Assembly: GCA_030699055.1 (NCBI GenBank)
Contig: JAUYKX010000313.1
Coordinates: forward strand, 1-11,416
Origin: Candidatus Nanopelagicales bacterium
GTDB lineage: Bacteria > Actinomycetota > Actinomycetes > S36-B12 > UBA10799
Reading direction: 5' to 3'
Length of the DNA: 11,416 bases
Shown: in pieces, positions 7,751-11,416 of the stretch
Numbering within the stretch: the stretch's first letter is position 1
How the letters are laid out: each line of letters starts with the position of its first letter
Program-made: the position numbers and the translations under genes
Notes under the pieces: model-generated
What the model saw: only the letters and a program-made list of their open reading frames with translations
The model's database searches: none
What the model was told of the DNA's origin: nothing

Positions 7751-8505
7751 AGAGCGACAACCTCGGCACCCTCGTGCTCTTGCGCCACGGACAGAGCGCA
7801 TGGAACCAATCGGGCCAGTTCACAGGTTGGGTGGACGTCGACCTGACTGAACAGGGCGAGCAGGAGGCCGTTCGCGGCGGGCAACTGCTGGTCGAACATG
7901 GGCTACTTCCCGACGTACTGCACACCTCACTGCTACGCCGGGCAATCAGAACGGCCGACCTGGCGTTGAGTGAATGCGAGCGCCTCTGGATCGAGGTTCA
8001 CCGCAGCTGGCGCCTGAATGAGCGTCACTACGGAGACCTGCAGGGAAAGTCGAAATCCGGTATCCGGGAGGAGTACGGCGAAGAGCAGTTCATGCTGTGG
8101 CGGCGCTCTTACGATGTTCCGCCGCCGCCCATCTCGCCCGACAGCGAGTTCTCCCAGGCTGGTGATCCGAGGTACGAACTGCTACCCCCCGACCTGCTGC
8201 CACACACCGAATGTCTCGCAGACGTGGTCGAACGCATGCTCCCTTACTGGTACGACGCGATCGTCCCCGACCTGCTGAACGGCCACACTGTGCTCGTCGC
8301 CGCCCACGGCAACTCCTTGCGAGCGCTCGTCAAACACCTTGAGGGGATTTCTGATGCTGACATCGCCGGGTTGAACATTCCCACCGGTATTCCGCTCAAG
8401 TACGAGTTCGACACGATGCTCCAACCAATCGGCGGCCACGGTCGGTATCTCGATGAGGCGGCGGCTGCCGAGGCGGCGGCTGCGGTGGCCGCCCAGGGAC
8501 GCTAA
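7747..8505 (+). CDS. gpmA: 2,3-bisphosphoglycerate-dependent phosphoglycerate mutase
   Basis: This glycolytic and gluconeogenic enzyme interconverts 3- and 2-phosphoglycerate through a phosphohistidine. In the 252-residue product the catalytic histidine lies in [10 protein letters not shown] (H14). [11 protein letters not shown] (60-70) supplies phosphate-binding arginines, [11 protein letters not shown] (90-100) the acid/base glutamate E92, and [14 protein letters not shown] (185-198) the second histidine H187. [11 protein letters not shown] near 210-220 is the cofactor-dependent family signature. The ATG at 7747 overlaps the upstream stop by 4 bp, with GAGG 5 bases before it. The protein ends in an Ala/Glu tail coded by a 15-bp tandem repeat (8455-8484). 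The gene closes the phoU-mshA-ybjN-gpmA run and converges on the next gene with an 8-bp gap. Confidence 0.97.
   Translation: MKSDNLGTLVLLRHGQSAWNQSGQFTGWVDVDLTEQGEQEAVRGGQLLVEHGLLPDVLHTSLLRRAIRTADLALSECERLWIEVHRSWRLNERHYGDLQGKSKSGIREEYGEEQFMLWRRSYDVPPPPISPDSEFSQAGDPRYELLPPDLLPHTECLADVVERMLPYWYDAIVPDLLNGHTVLVAAHGNSLRALVKHLEGISDADIAGLNIPTGIPLKYEFDTMLQPIGGHGRYLDEAAAAEAAAAVAAQGR
8455..8484 (+). repeat. 15-bp tandem repeat coding an [10 protein letters not shown] tail in gpmA
   Basis: Two copies of GAGGCGGCGGCTGC(C/G) lie head to tail and differ only at the last base. They code for Glu-Ala4 twice, just before the gpmA stop codon. The tail follows the conserved catalytic domain, is predicted to be helical, and probably arose by slippage. 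Confidence 0.9.
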
Positions 8506-8513
8506 CGCGAGGA

Positions 8514-8780
8514 TCAACGTCTGGTGAGCGCGACCACCTTCGACCGCACGTCAACCAGGTAAAACACGGCGAGCACTATCGACGCGATCCCCAACAAGCC
8601 GATCGGGTCGAACAGCAACTGCACTATCAACGCCAGGCCGAGAAAGATCAGCCATGCGACCTTGGTCTGTCTTCCGGCAGCCGGGAAGGCCCCCGGGGGA
8701 CGCAGCGCGCAATCCACCAGCGCCCAGGCCACGATTGCCAGCGCGATCCATCCGACTATCGCCATTGCGGTGAAAAGCAT
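8514..8780 (-). CDS. DUF2516 family small membrane protein
   Basis: This 88-residue integral membrane protein belongs to DUF2516, a family largely restricted to Actinobacteria with no known function. Hydrophobic segments lie at about 4-23, 43-59 and 61-77. The polar loop ALRPPGAFPAAGRQTKVAW and the C-terminal YLVDVRSKV are the recognisable family landmarks. The ATG at 8780 is supported by the family-like N-terminus. It may be leaderless, since a TAGTCT -10 box ends exactly 6 bases before the ATG; a GGGAG lies too close to act as a normal ribosome site. The gene converges on gpmA, and no clear bidirectional terminator is visible in the 8-bp gap. Confidence 0.85.
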   Translation of the reverse strand: MLFTAMAIVGWIALAIVAWALVDCALRPPGAFPAAGRQTKVAWLIFLGLALIVQLLFDPIGLLGIASIVLAVFYLVDVRSKVVALTRR

Positions 8781-8786
8781 GCTCCC

Positions 8787-8799
8787 AGACTAACCCCCG
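8787..8799 (-). promoter_or_regulatory. Candidate leaderless promoter of the DUF2516 gene
   Basis: On the minus strand the bases read CGGGGGTTAGTCT, then GGGAGC and the ATG. TAGTCT fits TANNNT, and the A of the ATG falls at the expected transcription start, so the mRNA could be leaderless. No convincing -35 is visible. Twelve of the 13 bases recur upstream of rsiG at 9916-9928. Confidence 0.45.
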
Positions 8800-8841
8800 T
8801 CCGCGAACTGGCCCCGCCAGCCGCTCCGTTCACCCACGCTC

Positions 8842-9108
8842 CTAAACCCGACCGATTCGGTCGCGCACGGCAAATACCGCCTGCGAAGCCTGTTCTCTCA
8901 GATCAACCACTGTGACCCGCACCCGATCAGGCGTGCCGATGACCGTTTGCTGCACGTTCTCGAGCCGATCGGCCACCTGGCGCTGCCAGCGGGAAGTCCG
9001 ACTTTCCGGCGTGGTTCTATTCGCGCCGAGTGTGCGTTGCGGCGGAGTCGACGTCGTGGTGCGACGCCGAGGAGCCGACTTACGGGTCGTATTCTTGGCG
9101 GTGTTCAT
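8842..9108 (-). CDS. Small basic protein of unknown function
   Basis: I do not recognise this 88-residue protein. The first 40 residues are rich in Lys, Arg, Thr and Pro, include KSAPRRR, and look disordered and nucleic-acid binding in character, like histone-H1-type tails. Residues 41-88 look like one or two amphipathic helices, with RWQRQVADRLENVQQTV and LREQASQAVFAVRDRIGRV. No signal peptide or membrane segment is seen. The ATG at 9108 was chosen over a TTG at 9138 because AGGGGA lies 8-13 bases upstream. A CRP-like palindrome sits about 100 bp upstream. A role in nucleoid or granule binding would be speculation. The frame, ribosome site and upstream promoter-like region make it a probable real gene. 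Confidence 0.7.
   Translation of the reverse strand: MNTAKNTTRKSAPRRRTTTSTPPQRTLGANRTTPESRTSRWQRQVADRLENVQQTVIGTPDRVRVTVVDLREQASQAVFAVRDRIGRV
8849..8863. repeat. Perfect 15-bp palindrome at the 3' end of the small basic gene
   Basis: CGACCGA-T-TCGGTCG is a perfect 7-bp inverted repeat around one base. It lies over the last codons of the small basic protein gene (8842-9108), 4 bp before its stop codon. As RNA it could form a 6-bp GC-rich stem with a 3-base loop. It has no U-tract after it, so a terminator role is only possible. Confidence 0.5.
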
Positions 9109-9198
9109 GGCCTGTTCCCCTCGATCTTGCCGTGACAACCGTGCGCGTCACTCCCCCATGGTTCCCCGAATCACCGGCTTCGGAAACGGCGATCGGAA

Positions 9199-9229
9199 GG
9201 CAAATATGTGTTGTGCATCACATTTTGCC
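9199..9229. promoter_or_regulatory. CRP/FNR-type operator inside a larger inverted repeat
   Basis: The core TGTGT-TGTGCA-TCACA (9207-9222) matches the CRP consensus TGTGA-N6-TCACA at 9 of 10 positions; by my alignment about 17 of 22 bases fit the extended E. coli consensus. It is embedded in a longer inverted repeat in which GGCAAA plus ATGTG on the left pairs with CACAT plus TTTGCC on the right, with one unpaired T at 9205 and an 8-base centre. The site lies in a locally AT-rich stretch about 100 bp upstream of the small basic gene, and about 59 bp past the rsiG stop. The best-placed target is the small basic gene. Confidence 0.6.
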
Positions 9230-9269
9230 TATATCTTTCGGCCGGTATGACAATGCGTGACCGGCCATC

Positions 9270-9295
9270 CCCGCTCAGTGGTCCCGCTCAGTGGT
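9270..9295. repeat. 13-bp tandem duplication across the rsiG stop codon
   Basis: CCCGCTCAGTGGT occurs twice without a gap (9270-9282 and 9283-9295), and a further CCCGC follows. The second copy contains the rsiG stop codon (9288-9290); the first repeats the same bases just past it. The duplication leaves the protein end unchanged and looks like a recent slippage event. Confidence 0.9.
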
Positions 9296-9875
9296 CCCGC
9301 ACCGAGGCCAGAAGATCATCGACCAGGGCGGTCCCTTCGCGATACCGATTTGTCAGCTCCTTGCTGAGGCGATCGAGTACGCGATGGATACGCGACCTCG
9401 ACTCCGATACCGATCGCTCGTGATCCTGGAGGGATTCGATAATTGCCCGCAATTCACCATCGGACAGCGCATGGATGTCCGAGCCGACGTCCCCAGTCGC
9501 CAGTTCCAGCGAGTTGTCGAAGCCAGACCACGAAATCTCCGAACCCACTGGGGCGTGGCGCTGATGCCGCAGGTCTTTCGCCCGGTCATCGGCCAATATC
9601 CGCGACAGACTGTCGATGATCGAATCTTCGATGCCCGCCCGGCGCCGGAGTTCGGCCCGCAGGATATCGATTCGGCCCTGTAGCACTCTTCTGACGAACG
9701 AGAGCTCGCGTTCTTCCGCCTCGGCTTCACGGCGACGTTGGCGCAGGGTCGGAACATCAACCAACTCCAGGTCGTCGAGAAACCCCGGGCCCAACACCCG
9801 ATCAAGCCTGTTCTGACCCACTGGCACCGCACCACCCAGGGACATCGCTCTCCCCCAGTCATCTCGCGCGATCAC
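9288..9875 (-). CDS. rsiG: RsiG-like c-di-GMP-dependent anti-sigma factor (WhiG-type)
   Basis: In Streptomyces, RsiG binds c-di-GMP and then sequesters the sporulation sigma factor WhiG. The defining signature is E-x3-S-x2-R-x3-Q-x3-D on an antiparallel coiled coil. Here helix one has the exact motif: E55, S59, R62, Q66 and D70, in a segment ending VRRVLQGRIDILRAEL. Helix two repeats it with one change: E153, S157, R160, H164 (in place of Q) and D168. The helices are joined by a long polar segment at about 98-138. The length of 195 residues is in keeping with the family. Two starts are plausible: GTG at 9875 with AGGA at good spacing, or ATG at 9845 with GGGGGAG. The target sigma factor is not in this window. 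Identity rests on the motif and fold pattern. Confidence 0.85.
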   Translation of the reverse strand: MIARDDWGRAMSLGGAVPVGQNRLDRVLGPGFLDDLELVDVPTLRQRRREAEAEERELSFVRRVLQGRIDILRAELRRRAGIEDSIIDSLSRILADDRAKDLRHQRHAPVGSEISWSGFDNSLELATGDVGSDIHALSDGELRAIIESLQDHERSVSESRSRIHRVLDRLSKELTNRYREGTALVDDLLASVRDH

Positions 9876-9915
9876 TCGGTTTCCTGATCGCCGCCACCCG
9901 ACGGGCGACTCTCTG

Positions 9916-9928
9916 AGGCTAACCCCCG
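9916..9928 (-). promoter_or_regulatory. Candidate rsiG promoter element
   Basis: On the minus strand the bases read CGGGGGTTAGCCT, which contains TAGCCT, a TANNNT -10 candidate 40 bp before the GTG start and 70 bp before the ATG start. The 13-mer differs by one base from the motif in front of the DUF2516 gene. No matching -35 is visible. The remaining divergent region (9876-10035) has the short palindrome GGAC-GTT-GTCC at 10001-10011 and an A/T-rich patch near 9967-9973, with no clear promoter for the rightward gene. Confidence 0.35.
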
Positions 9929-10035
9929 CTAGTACCGATGCCGGGCAGCGACCATGCGCCGCGCCGAAAAATTGGTGGCCGCATAACCCGACATCCTTTT
10001 TGGACGTTGTCCTGGGCTAAGGAGCGGAACGACGA

Positions 10036-10944
10036 ATGCCGAAAAGAGATACAGGTGGCGACCAGTACGAAGGGGTTTCTGTGTCAACGGCGGCTGAGGG
10101 CAAATTGAGGTCGGTTCTTTCCGATCTCGGTCGCGCGCGGGCCACTGGACAACTGGTGATGCGTGATCGAGTGGGTCACCAAGCATCGGTCCAGTTCTTC
10201 GAGGGAGCCATCGTCGGACTGTTGATCCCCGATCACCGGCCGCGGATCGGAATGAGACTGGTGGCGGCGGGCGTGGTGTCCCCTGACCAGCTGGCCGCCG
10301 CCCTCGACACACAGCGTCGCGAAGCCGAGAGGGACGGATCAACGGGCAACGGGCCCCGGGTCGGCGATTTGCTGGTCAGAAGCGGTGCCATCAGCCGAGC
10401 CGTGGTCGAACAGGTTGCTCGTGCGCAATTGGCCGACAACATGGCCGGCCTGCTGACATGGGAGGTATCGGACACGCGGTTCGAGTCCGTCGCTTCCGGT
10501 GGTTTTTCGGGTCTCCCGGAGGCGCCAGTCGATGTCGAGCAGCTTCTGGTGGAAGCGGACGCTCGCCGTCCCGTATTGCTGGAATTACTCCGCCGGCTCG
10601 GCGGCCCCACGGCGGTGCCGGAGTTGGTCGGCGTGCCGACTATCGATCCGCACCCGACGCTCGGCCCGCACGATTGGGCGTTACTTTGCAAGATCGATGG
10701 TCGGCGCAAGACGGTTGAGCTCGCACAGTCATGCGGATTCACCATGCTCGAGGTGGCTCAGACTCTGGACGGCCTGATATCGGCGGGCTTGGTTTCCATA
10801 GAGCACCATCCGCCCAAAGAAACCCGCACGGCCAGTGTCAACACGGCAGCCCTGTTGCGGGAACTGTCCAGCCTGGCCGCAGATCCCGGGGCCGCCAGCC
10901 GCCGCGGAGGTCGCGGCGCCAAAGTCACGCAACCGCGACGATGA
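10036..10944 (+). CDS. DUF4388 (PATAN-type) domain protein
   Basis: This 302-residue cytoplasmic protein has the layout of actinobacterial DUF4388 proteins, whose function is not known in detail. Residues about 22-63 (GKLRSVLSDLGRARATGQLV through FFEGAIVGLL) fit the PATAN-like start. The stretch 70-135 has two copies of a pattern also seen in MshEN-type domains: IGMRLVAAGVVSPDQLAAAL and VGDLLVRSGAISRAVVEQ. A C-terminal winged-helix-like module (about 213-256) reads DWALLCKIDGRRKTVELA to LISAGLVSIEHH. The basic tail is disordered. The ATG at 10036 has AAGGAG 11 bases upstream; a GTG at 10081 with AGGGG is a weaker alternative. It diverges from rsiG, and its last 20 bp overlap the end of the opposing YgfZ-type gene. 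Confidence 0.8.
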   Translation: MPKRDTGGDQYEGVSVSTAAEGKLRSVLSDLGRARATGQLVMRDRVGHQASVQFFEGAIVGLLIPDHRPRIGMRLVAAGVVSPDQLAAALDTQRREAERDGSTGNGPRVGDLLVRSGAISRAVVEQVARAQLADNMAGLLTWEVSDTRFESVASGGFSGLPEAPVDVEQLLVEADARRPVLLELLRRLGGPTAVPELVGVPTIDPHPTLGPHDWALLCKIDGRRKTVELAQSCGFTMLEVAQTLDGLISAGLVSIEHHPPKETRTASVNTAALLRELSSLAADPGAASRRGGRGAKVTQPRR

Positions 10945-11416
10945 TCTCCTGGGCAGCGCTGATCGCCTGATCGGAAGTCTCCGTTCCCGCCACCGTAGGC
11001 CTGACGTCAAGATCCAGGCCTACGGGCGTGCCCCGCTTGATCGTGGCCAACGCTATGGGTCCGAGTTCGAAATGCTGAGCGACCGATCCGACCACACCCA
11101 CCGGACGGTCTTCGGCCATCACCTGCCAGCCGGTCGCGCACTGACCCGGCGCCGAGCCGTCCAGATTCAGCAGCACCAACCTTCGCGGCGGACGGCCAAG
11201 ATTCTGGACCCGGGCGATGGTCTCCTGGCCCCGGTAGCAGCCCTTGGACAGATGCACTGCCGGGCCGATCCAGCCCACCTCGTGAGGAATGGTCCGGTTG
11301 TCGGTGTCCAGGCCGGCCCGCGGAATACCGGCGGCCACACGCAGAGCCTCCCAGGCCCACGTGCCGGCCGGGGAATCGGCATCCGCCAAGACCCGGGCCA
11401 GGTCGTCTCTGCGCAC
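10925..11416 (-). CDS. ygfZ: YgfZ/GcvT-like folate-binding protein, 5' end missing (right window edge)
   Basis: YgfZ-family proteins use tetrahydrofolate to help assemble or repair certain iron-sulfur enzymes; they resemble GcvT but lack its glycine-cleavage role. The visible 163 residues are the C-terminal half of the protein. The diagnostic signature is KGCYRGQETIARVQNLG (about 58-74), containing the conserved K-G-C-Y-x-G-Q-E with its key cysteine. PPRRLVLLNLDG follows. The end of the frame is a beta-barrel-like domain with IALATIKRGTPVG. The gene enters from beyond 11416, so its start is not seen. It ends at the TGA at 10925-10927, inside the end of the converging DUF4388-type gene. Confidence 0.9.
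   Translation of the reverse strand: MRRDDLARVLADADSPAGTWAWEALRVAAGIPRAGLDTDNRTIPHEVGWIGPAVHLSKGCYRGQETIARVQNLGRPPRRLVLLNLDGSAPGQCATGWQVMAEDRPVGVVGSVAQHFELGPIALATIKRGTPVGLDLDVRPTVAGTETSDQAISAAQEIIVAVA

Noticed and set aside
8505..8515. Bidirectional terminator between gpmA and the DUF2516 gene
   Set aside because: The gap is only 8 bp, and I found no stable stem or T-run in it or in the flanking coding ends.
9208..9423. Short plus-strand open frame starting in the CRP-like palindrome
   Set aside because: It lies mostly antisense to rsiG, has no ribosome site, and its translation is a low-complexity Arg/Ser-rich shadow.
9977..9986. WhiG/FliA-type promoter in the rsiG divergent region (GGCCGCATAA resembling GCCGATAA)
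   Set aside because: There is one extra base inside the -10 motif and no TAAA at the required distance of about 15 bp upstream, so a WhiG promoter is not supported.

Overview
The window is a stretch of GC-rich actinobacterial chromosome built almost entirely of core genes. Three lines of evidence point to a mycothiol-producing member of the Actinomycetia: a mycothiol glycosyltransferase (MshA), an actinobacterial-type CarD and SenX3-RegX3 pair, and a gene order that mixes arrangements known from Mycobacterium (carD-ispD-ispF-cysS; mshA-ybjN-gpmA) and Streptomyces (phoU divergent from the phosphate two-component pair). I cannot name the genus. I see no IS element, phage gene, integrase, tRNA, rRNA or CRISPR array, no shift in base composition that suggests transfer, and no gene-free stretch over 300 bases.

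Left half (1-5099, all minus strand). Reading in the direction of transcription, senX3 and regX3 (phosphate-responsive two-component system) are followed, after a short gap with nested palindromes, by carD (RNA polymerase-binding regulator), ispD and ispF (two steps of the MEP isoprenoid pathway) and cysS (cysteinyl-tRNA synthetase, cut by the left edge). ispD/ispF overlap by 8 bp and ispF/cysS are 11 bp apart, so carD-ispD-ispF-cysS looks like one operon.

Middle (5103-8505, plus strand). A divergent promoter region of about 105 bp with a PHO-box-like direct repeat separates senX3 from phoU. phoU, mshA, a YbjN-family gene and gpmA follow with 3-bp, -1-bp and -4-bp junctions, which suggests a translationally coupled operon joining phosphate sensing, mycothiol synthesis and glycolysis.

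Right half (8514-11416). On the minus strand lie a DUF2516 membrane protein, an unknown small basic protein with a striking CRP-type palindrome upstream, and a 195-residue coiled-coil protein that carries the exact c-di-GMP-binding signature of RsiG (the WhiG anti-sigma factor) on one helix and the same signature with one substitution on the other. Divergent from rsiG is a DUF4388/PATAN-type gene. It runs tail to tail, with a 20-bp overlap, into a YgfZ-type folate-binding iron-sulfur repair protein cut by the right edge.

The most interesting items are the RsiG homologue with an asymmetric second motif, the two CRP-like operators, the GATC-rich nested palindromes between regX3 and carD, and a near-identical extended -10 motif shared by the DUF2516 and rsiG upstream regions. 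No wholly new multi-gene system is evident.
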